Source: Mycolicibacterium sp. HK-90
GTDB lineage: Bacteria > Actinomycetota > Actinomycetes > Mycobacteriales > Mycobacteriaceae
Assembly (NCBI RefSeq): GCF_030486405.1
Contig: NZ_CP129613.1
Coordinates: 2,604,001-2,668,000 of the forward strand
Length of the DNA stretch: 64,000 nucleotides
Reading direction: 5' to 3'
A program made the position numbers and the translations under genes. Below are positions 10,728 to 18,393 of the stretch, piece after piece (position 1 is the stretch's first letter; every line of letters starts with the position of its first letter). The notes below the pieces were generated by a model. The model was not told the DNA's origin. It saw only the letters and a program-made list of their open reading frames with translations, and did not search any database.

Positions 10728-11594
10728 GTGATCTTCGCCAAAGGACACGGCACCCAGAACGATTTCGTGGTGCTGCCCGACCTCGACGCCGCGCTGTCGC
10801 TGACGCCGTCCGCCGTGGCCGCACTGTGCGACCGGCGCCGCGGCCTCGGTGCGGACGGCGTCCTGCGGGTGACGACCGCCGGCGCCGCACAGGCCGCGGG
10901 GGTGTTCGAGCGACTGCCCGACGGGGTGGCTGCCTCCGACTGGTACATGGACTACCGCAACGCCGACGGGTCGATCGCCCAGATGTGCGGCAACGGCGTG
11001 CGGGTCTTCGCGCATTACCTGCGCGCCTCCGGACTGGAATCCGCCGATGAATTCGTGGTGGGGTCGCTGGCCGGGCCGCGCCCCGTGGTACTGCACAGCG
11101 TCGACACCGCCACCGCCGACGTCACCGTCGAGATGGGCAAGGCGAACCGGTTCGGAACAGGCACCGCGGTGGTCGGTGGCCGCAGTGTCAGCGGCATCGC
11201 CGTCGACGTGGGCAACCCGCACCTGGCCTGCGTCGGACTGTCCGAGGCCGAGTTGGCTGCACTCGACGTGGCGGCACCGGTCTCCTTCGACGCCCAGCTG
11301 TTCCCCGAGGGTGTCAACGTCGAGGTCCTGACCGCACCGGTCGACGGGGCGGTGTCCATGCGGGTACATGAGCGCGGCGTGGGCGAGACCCGCTCCTGCG
11401 GTACCGGCACCGTCGCGGCCGTCCTGGCCGCCCTGGCCCACCAGGGCGCCGACACCGGCACGTTGCGGGTCCGCATCCCCGGCGGCGAGGTCACCGTGAC
11501 GATCACCGAGTCCACCAGTTACCTGCGTGGCCCCTCTGTGCTGGTGGCTCGCGGTGAGCTGTCCCCGCAGTGGTGGGATGCCGCGCACACCTAA
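10728..11594 (+). CDS. dapF: Diaminopimelate epimerase
   Basis: Converts LL- to meso-diaminopimelate, the precursor of lysine and of the peptidoglycan cross-link residue. The 288-residue protein begins at the GTG of 10728, giving the family's usual [18 protein letters not shown]. The two catalytic cysteines are in MCGNG (Cys87) and SCGTGT (Cys224). Domains 1 and 2 are the expected pseudo-symmetric halves. An open frame extends further upstream into miaA but has no support. It sits directly after miaA as in M. tuberculosis (Rv2727c-Rv2726c). Confidence 0.97.
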   Translation: MIFAKGHGTQNDFVVLPDLDAALSLTPSAVAALCDRRRGLGADGVLRVTTAGAAQAAGVFERLPDGVAASDWYMDYRNADGSIAQMCGNGVRVFAHYLRASGLESADEFVVGSLAGPRPVVLHSVDTATADVTVEMGKANRFGTGTAVVGGRSVSGIAVDVGNPHLACVGLSEAELAALDVAAPVSFDAQLFPEGVNVEVLTAPVDGAVSMRVHERGVGETRSCGTGTVAAVLAALAHQGADTGTLRVRIPGGEVTVTITESTSYLRGPSVLVARGELSPQWWDAAHT

Positions 11595-11639
11595 TTGGGG
11601 TGCGCGTCGCCCGATCCACGTGACAACCTGTAAGTACAT

Positions 11640-13049
11640 ATGACTGATCCAGAACATCCCGTCACCCCCAGCACCGGTGAGCTGGCCCTCGAAGACCGCG
11701 CCTCACTGCGCCGCGTCGCCGGGCTGTCCACCGAACTCACCGACGTCACCGAGGTCGAATACCGCCAGCTCAGGTTGGAGCGTGTGGTCCTGGTCGGGGT
11801 GTGGACCGACGGCACCGCCGCCGACGCGGACGCCAGCCTGGCCGAGCTGGCCGCGCTGGCCGAAACCGCGGGCTCAGAGGTGCTCGAGGGCCTCATCCAA
11901 CGCCGCGACAAGCCGGACCCGTCCACCTACATCGGCTCGGGCAAGGCCATCGAGCTACGTGAGGTGGTGCTGGCCACCGGTGCCGACACCGTCATCTGCG
12001 ACGGCGAACTGTCACCCGCCCAGCTCAACGCGCTGGAGAAGGCGGTCAAGGTCAAGGTCATCGACCGCACCGCACTGATCCTCGACATCTTCGCCCAGCA
12101 CGCCACCAGCCGCGAGGGCAAGGCCCAGGTGTCGCTGGCCCAGATGGAGTACATGCTGCCCCGGCTGCGCGGCTGGGGTGAGTCGATGTCGCGTCAGGCC
12201 GGTGGTCGCGCCGGTGGGGCCGGCGGCGGCGTGGGCACCCGTGGTCCGGGCGAGACCAAGATCGAGACCGACCGCAGGCGCATCCGCGAGCGGATGGCCA
12301 AGCTGCGCCGCGAGATTCGCGACATGAAGAAGATCCGCGACACCCAGCGCAGCCGGCGGCTGTCCTCGGATGCCGCGTCGGTGGCCATCGTCGGCTACAC
12401 CAACGCCGGGAAGTCCAGCCTGCTCAACGCGCTGACCGGGGCGGGCGTACTTGTGGAGAACGCCCTGTTCGCCACGCTCGAACCCACCACGCGCCGTGGG
12501 GAATTCGACGATGGACGGCCGTTCGTACTGACCGACACCGTCGGTTTCGTCCGGCACCTGCCCACCCAGTTGGTCGAGGCGTTCCGGTCCACCCTCGAAG
12601 AGGTGGTCGACGCGGATCTGCTGGTGCACGTGGTCGACGGCTCGGATGCCCATCCGCTGGCGCAGATCAACGCGGTCCGGCAGGTGGTCAACGAGGTGGT
12701 CGAGGAGTACGGCATCACGCCGCCGCCGGAGTTGTTGGTGGTCAACAAGATCGACGCGGCCACCGACCTCGGGCTGGCCTCACTGCGGCGTGCGCTACCG
12801 GAAGCGGTCTTCGTATCGGCGCACACCGGGGACGGCCTGGACCGGTTGCGGGCCCGGATGGCGGAGATGATTCCCCCGACCGACGCCACGGTGGACGTGA
12901 CGATTCCCTACGACCGGGGGGATCTCGTCGCCCGCGTGCACGCCGACGGCCGTGTGGACGCTACCGAACACACCGCCGACGGCACCCGCATCAAGGCACG
13001 CGTGCCCATGGCGCTGGCGGCCAGCCTCAGCGAGTTCGCCACCTTCTGA
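11640..13049 (+). CDS. hflX: Ribosome-associated GTPase HflX
   Basis: HflX GTPases split or rescue stalled ribosomes, especially under heat or antibiotic stress. The 469-residue product has the N-terminal HflX subdomain with the Gly-rich loop (GGRAGGAGGGVGTRGPGE, about 188-205) and a helical linker rich in Arg/Lys. The GTPase domain has G1 GYTNAGKS (252-259), G3 DTVG (299-302) and G4 NKID (369-372). It follows dapF by 45 bases and converges with the PE-PPE hydrolase gene three bases after its stop. Confidence 0.97.
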   Translation: MTDPEHPVTPSTGELALEDRASLRRVAGLSTELTDVTEVEYRQLRLERVVLVGVWTDGTAADADASLAELAALAETAGSEVLEGLIQRRDKPDPSTYIGSGKAIELREVVLATGADTVICDGELSPAQLNALEKAVKVKVIDRTALILDIFAQHATSREGKAQVSLAQMEYMLPRLRGWGESMSRQAGGRAGGAGGGVGTRGPGETKIETDRRRIRERMAKLRREIRDMKKIRDTQRSRRLSSDAASVAIVGYTNAGKSSLLNALTGAGVLVENALFATLEPTTRRGEFDDGRPFVLTDTVGFVRHLPTQLVEAFRSTLEEVVDADLLVHVVDGSDAHPLAQINAVRQVVNEVVEEYGITPPPELLVVNKIDAATDLGLASLRRALPEAVFVSAHTGDGLDRLRARMAEMIPPTDATVDVTIPYDRGDLVARVHADGRVDATEHTADGTRIKARVPMALAASLSEFATF

Positions 13050-13052
13050 GCG

Positions 13053-14555
13053 TCAGGCCGCGGGCTCGGATTTCTCCGTGACCTTGGCCTTGTCCTGGCC
13101 GAGAGCCTTCCGCACGGTCTTGCCGAGTGACTTGGTGAGATCGCGGGCCGGGTGGCCCTTGGTGGCAAGCGTTTTCCGCGACGACGGGTGTTCCGGACCG
13201 GTGGTCGCGCCGTCTTCGAGTTTGGGCAGGCCATCCTTGGGGCCGGGGATCGCACGCAGCCGCAGCGACGGTTTGCGCTCGGGCTTTGCCGCCACCTCAA
13301 GGCCGGCATCCTCCTCGGCTTTCACCGTAACGCGCGAATCTTCTTCGCTGTCAGGAACTCTGGAGATGTCTGGGGATTGCGTCGGGTCGGTCCAGCCGGG
13401 CAGCGGATCCAGGCCGGGGTTGAGCGCCGCCTGGATGCCCTCGGGAATATCGTTGACGAGATCGCCGACCAGCTTGACCGGATCGACCCTCGGCACCAGC
13501 TGGAACGGGGTCGGGTTGCTGTAGTCGGTTCGGGTGTAACCGGTTTCGATCAGGGTCTGCGCCATCGGCGAGACGAGGTCGACGAGCGGGATCACCACCG
13601 CTGATGTCCCGGTGGCCGCACCCAGGTCGAGGAACGGTTGCATGAGCGGCAGGGTCTTGGCCGGCAGGGTGATGTAGTACGTGTCGCTGCCGTCCACTTT
13701 CTGGCAGTGCGTCTCGGCGCTGCAGTTCGCTTTGGCGTTCTCGATCGCGGCCTGAACCTGTTCGGGCGTATAGCCGTACGGCGTGGCGGTGGCCGGATCG
13801 TCGCCCCGCGGGTCCAGGTAGGTGCCGTGCACGTACTGGAACCCGGCCAGCGCGTTCACCAGGGCGATCGGGTTGAGTACCCACGAGGGTGCGTCGGCGA
13901 CACCGTCGTACTGCAGCGCGATGTCCCAGGTCTCGATGCCGGTGTCGGTCGGGGTCGGTTGGCCGAACGTCGCATCGAGGATCGGGACGGTGCCCAGGAT
14001 CGCCAGCCGTTCGAAGAGCCCGCCGTCCGGACGGTTGGGATTACCGATGAGGACGAAGCTGAGGTGCTGTTTCTGCTCGTCGGTCAGGTCGGCCAGGTTC
14101 CCTTTGACGATGCTGGCGACGGTGGCACCCTGCGAGTAGCCGAACACGGCGACCGGGTGGGCGGCACTGGGATTGTTCTCGCCGACCAGCTCGCTGGTCA
14201 GGCGGGTGACCCCGCTGGCGACGGACACATTCCATTTGGCGCCCTCCAACCCGCCCCAGCCCGGTAGCGGGATCGGCCAGAACTGGGCGATGTAGGGGAT
14301 TGCCACCGGCGTCGCGCAGTCCTCGGCCCCACACGAGCCGCTCGGCTGCACGTAGTAGGCGACGGCATTGGCCAGGTAGTTGTTGGAGTCCGACGGGTTC
14401 GGGGTTCCGGTGCCGGGCACGACCAGAGGCGTCGTCGCCACCACCAGGCTGACGGCGGCGGTGCCCGCCGGGGTCAGGCCGATGGCCACCGAGCTGGACA
14501 CCGCGACGGCGCCGACCAGCAGCGACCTGGCGGCAGAACGGGGTGAGAATCGCAT
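13053..14555 (-). CDS. Secreted PE-PPE domain-containing hydrolase
   Basis: 500-residue exported protein with a Sec-type signal peptide (basic start MRFSPRSAAR, hydrophobic core to about residue 40) and a PE-PPE alpha/beta-hydrolase domain (PF08237 type). The nucleophile elbow is GYSQG with Ser141; ALQYDGVADAP and the YVHGTYLDPRG region are typical of the family. Residues from about 380 are a charged Lys/Glu/Pro-rich tail. There is no PE or PPE N-terminal domain, so this is the stand-alone hydrolase. The ATG at 14555 is preceded by an excellent AAGGAGA site; a longer frame to 14627 is rejected. Family members act on lipid esters, and the substrate here is unknown. Confidence 0.9.
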   Translation of the reverse strand: MRFSPRSAARSLLVGAVAVSSSVAIGLTPAGTAAVSLVVATTPLVVPGTGTPNPSDSNNYLANAVAYYVQPSGSCGAEDCATPVAIPYIAQFWPIPLPGWGGLEGAKWNVSVASGVTRLTSELVGENNPSAAHPVAVFGYSQGATVASIVKGNLADLTDEQKQHLSFVLIGNPNRPDGGLFERLAILGTVPILDATFGQPTPTDTGIETWDIALQYDGVADAPSWVLNPIALVNALAGFQYVHGTYLDPRGDDPATATPYGYTPEQVQAAIENAKANCSAETHCQKVDGSDTYYITLPAKTLPLMQPFLDLGAATGTSAVVIPLVDLVSPMAQTLIETGYTRTDYSNPTPFQLVPRVDPVKLVGDLVNDIPEGIQAALNPGLDPLPGWTDPTQSPDISRVPDSEEDSRVTVKAEEDAGLEVAAKPERKPSLRLRAIPGPKDGLPKLEDGATTGPEHPSSRKTLATKGHPARDLTKSLGKTVRKALGQDKAKVTEKSEPAA

Positions 14556-14677
14556 CGGCCCGGATCTCCTTCTGCTGACGCCGCCGTCAGCGCTGAAGGG
14601 ATCTTTGCACCGGCACGCAACCACCACCGGGCAAACGGCCGAAGTGGTGGCCGCCCAACGGCTTCAGCGTGTCCGGA

Positions 14678-16951
14678 TCACCGGAGGCTCGTGTGCGCGC
14701 ACCGGGGGGAGCGGTCCGTCGAACTTCTCGATCTGCACCAGCACGTGCGCACCGGTGCAGCCCCGCGCAGCGAGGAGGTCCCGACGTCCTCGGTGAGCAC
14801 GTTGGGGTTCCCGTGCACGCACATCGAACCGGGGTCGGCCGGATCCACCGGATCGAACCAAGCCCCCGTCGCCAGCTGTACCACCGCCGGACGCAGCGCG
14901 TCGTCGATCACCACGCCCGCCAGGCAGGCGCCGCGATCGTTGAATACCCGCACCACGTCGCCGTCGGCGAGTCCACGGGCCGCCGCGTCGCCGGGGTGGA
15001 TCCGGATCGGTTCGCGCCCGTGCACTTTGGACGCCTGACTGGTGGCGCCGCCGTCGAGCTGGCCGTGCAGGCGGGTGGCGGGTTGATTCGCCAGTAGATG
15101 CAGGGGATACGTCTGCGCCCGCGCGCCGCCGAGCCACTCCACCGGCTCATACCAGCGGGGATGTCCGCCACAGTCGGGGTACCCGAACCCGTCGATGTCT
15201 TCGGAGAAGATCTCGATGCGGCCGCTCGGGGTGCCCAGCCGGCGCCCGATCGGGTCGGCGCGGAAATCGGCGAGCAGCGTCAGGCCCGGGTCGGTGGGGA
15301 GTCGCAGGTGTCCCGTGGTCCAGAACTCGTCGAATCCGGGTATCTCGAAATCCAGTCCGGCGGACCACTTTTCATACATGTGGACCAGCCACTCGCGGGC
15401 GGTGCGGCCTTCGGTGAACCGGTCCCCGAAGCCGAGCCGATGGGCAAGTGCCGAGAACGTGGCGTAATCGTCGCGCGAGTCGGCATACGGCGGTGCCAGC
15501 GCGGGCATGGCCACCAGCAGCGGATCGTTGCGGGATCCCGAGAAGTCCTCCCGCTCATAGGCGGTGGTGGAGGGCACCACGATGTCGGCATGCTTGGCCA
15601 TCGCGGTCCAGTACGGATCGTGCACCACGATGGTCTCGACCCGGGACAGGGCCCGGCGCAGCCGCGGAATGTTCTGGTGATGGTGGAACGGGTTGCCCCC
15701 GGCCCAGTACACGCACTTGATGTCCGGGTAGGTCAGCAGCCTGCCGTTGTAGTCGAACGGCTGACCTGGGTTCAGCAGCATGTCGGTGACCGCGGCGACC
15801 GGGATGAAGGTCTGCACCGGGTTGGATCCTTGCGGCAGCACCGGCAGGGGGCAGCGCAGCGGCGGGAGGCCGGGTTCGTTCATCGACCCGTAGCCGTGTC
15901 CGAAACCTCCTCCTGGAACACCGATCTGGCCGAGCATCGCGGCCAGGGTCAGGCCCATCCACGGGGCCTGCTCGCCGTGCCGGATCCGCTGCAGCGACCA
16001 GCTGACGGTGACCAGGGTGCGCGATGCCGCCATCCGCCGGGCCAGCGTCGTCAAATCCTCGGCGGGTAGACCGCTGAGCGCCGAGGCCCACTGCGGCGAT
16101 TTGGCGACGCCGTCGTCGCGACCCAGCAGGTAGCGCTCGAATCGCGGGTATCCCGTGCAGTACGTGTCGAGGAAATCTCGATCGGCCAGGTCCTCGGTGG
16201 CCAGCACGTAGGCCAGCGCGAGCATCACCGCCACATCCGTGCCCGGCACCGGGGCCAGCCACTGACAGTCGCCGTCGACATCATCGCGCAGCGGGCTCAG
16301 CGATACGATCCGGCCGCCGCGGTCACGCAGTCGACGCAGGGCATCACGGGCCGGATGTGCCGTGGTGCCACCGTGATTGGTGCCGGTGTTCTTCAGCGCC
16401 AGCCCTCCGAAACACACCAGCAGGTCGGTGTGTTCGGCGATGACGTCCCAGTCGGTGGAGCGCTTGAACAGGTCGTCGTGGGTTCCGACCACTCGGGGCA
16501 TGATCACCCCGGTGGCGCCCAGGCTGTAGGAGTGACGGGAAGACGTGTATCCACCGAGCATTTTCAGGAAGCGGTGCACCTGGCTCTGGGCATGGTGGAA
16601 GCGCCCGGCGCTGGCCCAGCCGTATGAGCCGCCGTAGATCGCCTCGTTGCCGTGGGTGTCGACGACCCGGCGCAACTCGTCGGCCAGCAACTCGGTCAGC
16701 TCGTCCCAGGACACCGCGACGTACTCGTCGGCGCCGCGTTCGGTGCTGGGGCCGGGGCCGTCACGCAGCCAGCCGCGCCGCACCGCCGGGCCGGCAACTC
16801 GTGACCGGTGCCGGATCGAGCCCGGCAGATTGCCCAGCAGGGGTGAGGGGTCGGTGTCGCCCGCCGGCGGGGTGACGGCGGCGATGTCGCCGTCCGCGAC
16901 CTCGGCGGTGAAGGCGCCCCAGTGCGCGAGGCTCGCGTGGGACTGGGGCAT
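14678..16951 (-). CDS. bisC: Biotin sulfoxide / DMSO reductase-family molybdopterin oxidoreductase, C-terminus frameshifted
   Basis: Cytosolic molybdopterin enzyme of the BisC/TorA/DMSO reductase type, which reduces S- or N-oxides such as biotin sulfoxide. The 757-residue frame has no Tat signal. It has the Mo-ligand serine motif SYGWASAGRFHHAQ near residue 115, the LGATGVIMPRVVG segment and the C-terminal NPNVLTEDVGTSSL. After GTSSL the frame departs from the family and ends in an Arg/Cys/Ser-rich tail. The expected ending (GCTGAHVLVQIEKFDGPL) is present in another frame down to 14664. A missing base near 14767/14768 would explain this. Whether the protein is active is unclear. Confidence 0.88.
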   Translation of the reverse strand: MPQSHASLAHWGAFTAEVADGDIAAVTPPAGDTDPSPLLGNLPGSIRHRSRVAGPAVRRGWLRDGPGPSTERGADEYVAVSWDELTELLADELRRVVDTHGNEAIYGGSYGWASAGRFHHAQSQVHRFLKMLGGYTSSRHSYSLGATGVIMPRVVGTHDDLFKRSTDWDVIAEHTDLLVCFGGLALKNTGTNHGGTTAHPARDALRRLRDRGGRIVSLSPLRDDVDGDCQWLAPVPGTDVAVMLALAYVLATEDLADRDFLDTYCTGYPRFERYLLGRDDGVAKSPQWASALSGLPAEDLTTLARRMAASRTLVTVSWSLQRIRHGEQAPWMGLTLAAMLGQIGVPGGGFGHGYGSMNEPGLPPLRCPLPVLPQGSNPVQTFIPVAAVTDMLLNPGQPFDYNGRLLTYPDIKCVYWAGGNPFHHHQNIPRLRRALSRVETIVVHDPYWTAMAKHADIVVPSTTAYEREDFSGSRNDPLLVAMPALAPPYADSRDDYATFSALAHRLGFGDRFTEGRTAREWLVHMYEKWSAGLDFEIPGFDEFWTTGHLRLPTDPGLTLLADFRADPIGRRLGTPSGRIEIFSEDIDGFGYPDCGGHPRWYEPVEWLGGARAQTYPLHLLANQPATRLHGQLDGGATSQASKVHGREPIRIHPGDAAARGLADGDVVRVFNDRGACLAGVVIDDALRPAVVQLATGAWFDPVDPADPGSMCVHGNPNVLTEDVGTSSLRGAAPVRTCWCRSRSSTDRSPRCAHTSLR

Positions 16952-16991
16952 GGCCTGAGTTTACGGGCGGTACCGGGCCTCCCCGGGGCTG

Positions 16992-17009
16992 ACCAACCAC
17001 CCGGTTGGT
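16992..17009 (+). promoter_or_regulatory. Perfect inverted repeat operator candidate upstream of fadE20-like gene
   Basis: ACCAACC-ACCC-GGTTGGT is a perfect 7-4-7 inverted repeat located 43 bases before the acyl-CoA dehydrogenase start codon, in the 101-base gap to bisC. The size and symmetry suit a TetR-family repressor, the usual controllers of mycobacterial acyl-CoA dehydrogenases. The regulator is not encoded next to it. Confidence 0.65.
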
Positions 17010-17052
17010 ATAGGTTGGCCCCAAATCCATAACCAGTACCGGAGGTCACACC

Positions 17053-18213
17053 ATGGGCAGTGTTGTGAAGTACGAGCGCACGTTGTTCGAGCCCGAGCAC
17101 GAGTTGTTCCGCGAGTCGTATCGGGCATTCCTGGACAAGCACGTCGCGCCGTTCCACGACCAGTGGGAGAAGGACAAGATCGTCGACCGCGGGGTCTGGC
17201 TGGAGGCCGGGAAGCAGGGCTTTCTCGGGATGGCGGTACCCGAGGAGTACGGCGGTGGCGGCAATGACGACTTCCGCTACAACACGATCGTCTGCGAGGA
17301 GACCGTGGCCGGCCGCTACAGCGGTATCGGCTTCAGCCTGCACAACGACGTCGTCGCGCCGTACCTGCTGCGGCTGGCCAACGAGGAGCAGAAGCAGCGC
17401 TGGCTGCCCAAGTTCTGTACCGGTGAATTGATCACGGCGATCGCAATGACCGAGCCGGGCACCGGCAGCGACCTGCAGGGCATCAAGACCCGCGCGGTCC
17501 GCGACGGTGACCACTACGTGCTCAACGGATCCAAGACGTTCATCACCAACGGCATCAACGCCGATCTGGTGATCGTCGTGGCGCAGACCGATCCGGAGAA
17601 GGGGGCCCTGGGCTTCTCGCTGGTGGTCGTCGAGCGCGGTATGGAGGGCTTCGAGCGCGGCCGGCACCTGGACAAGATCGGTCTGGACGCCCAGGACACC
17701 GCCGAGCTGTCGTTCACCGACGTCAAGGTGCCCGTGGAGAACCTCCTCGGCGAGGAGGGGCAGGGTTTCGTCTACCTGATGCAGAACCTGCCGCAGGAAC
17801 GCATCTCGATCGCGATCATGGCCGCCGCGGCGATGGAGGCGGTGCTGGAGCAGACGGTGCAGTACACCAAGGAGCGCAAGGCGTTCGGCAAGCCCATCGG
17901 CAGCTTCCAGAACAGCCGCTTCCTGCTGGCCGAACTGGCCACCGAGGCCACCGTGGTGCGCATGATGGTCGACGAGTTCATCCGGCTGCACCTCGACGAG
18001 AAGCTCACCGTCGAGCAGGCCGCGATGGCCAAGTGGTACTCCAGTGAGAAGCAGGTCAGCCTCATCGACCGCTGTCTGCAGCTGCACGGCGGGTACGGCT
18101 ACATGCGCGAGTACCCGGTGGCGCGGGCCTACCTGGATGCGCGGGTGCAGACCATCTACGGCGGCACGACCGAGATCATGAAGGAGATCATCGGACGTAG
18201 TTTGGGGGTCTGA
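17053..18213 (+). CDS. fadE20: Acyl-CoA dehydrogenase (FadE20-like)
   Basis: Flavoprotein catalysing the first, alpha-beta dehydrogenation step of fatty acyl-CoA oxidation. The 386-residue protein has the typical N-terminal helical domain, the middle-domain motif AMTEPGTGSDLQGIKT, the IGLDAQDTAELSFTDVKVP strand and the C-terminal flavin-binding LHGGYGYMREYPVARAYLDARVQTIYGGTTEIMKEIIGR. The start ATG is preceded by GGAGG. It occupies the place of Rv2724c (fadE20) between hflX and lexA in M. tuberculosis. A strong hairpin terminator follows its stop. Confidence 0.94.
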   Translation: MGSVVKYERTLFEPEHELFRESYRAFLDKHVAPFHDQWEKDKIVDRGVWLEAGKQGFLGMAVPEEYGGGGNDDFRYNTIVCEETVAGRYSGIGFSLHNDVVAPYLLRLANEEQKQRWLPKFCTGELITAIAMTEPGTGSDLQGIKTRAVRDGDHYVLNGSKTFITNGINADLVIVVAQTDPEKGALGFSLVVVERGMEGFERGRHLDKIGLDAQDTAELSFTDVKVPVENLLGEEGQGFVYLMQNLPQERISIAIMAAAAMEAVLEQTVQYTKERKAFGKPIGSFQNSRFLLAELATEATVVRMMVDEFIRLHLDEKLTVEQAAMAKWYSSEKQVSLIDRCLQLHGGYGYMREYPVARAYLDARVQTIYGGTTEIMKEIIGRSLGV

Positions 18214-18248
18214 TCACCGGCCGTTTTTCCCGGATTACGCTTCCAGAG

Positions 18249-18290
18249 GCCCAAATCTGGGTCCTCAGACCCAGATATTGGGGCTTTTTT
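18249..18290 (+). terminator. Rho-independent terminator after the fadE20-like gene
   Basis: GCCCAAATCTGGGTC, a four-base loop CTCA, then GACCCAGATATTGGGGC form a stem of about 15 pairs with one bulge. Six T residues (18285-18290) follow directly. This classical U-tract is unusual in such GC-rich DNA and clearly ends the transcript 35 bases after the stop codon. Confidence 0.9.
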
Positions 18291-18393
18291 GGTCATGATC
18301 GGCCACGTTCCTTGGTTATCGTCACGTGCTGAAGCAGAGTTGTCGGGGCGGGACACTTCTGAGGAAACTTTGCCGAACGAGCGGGGAGGGCGC

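Noticed and set aside
10593-11657. 354-residue minus-strand open frame over dapF
   Set aside because: It is antisense to a gene with both catalytic cysteines, and its composition is typical of GC shadows.
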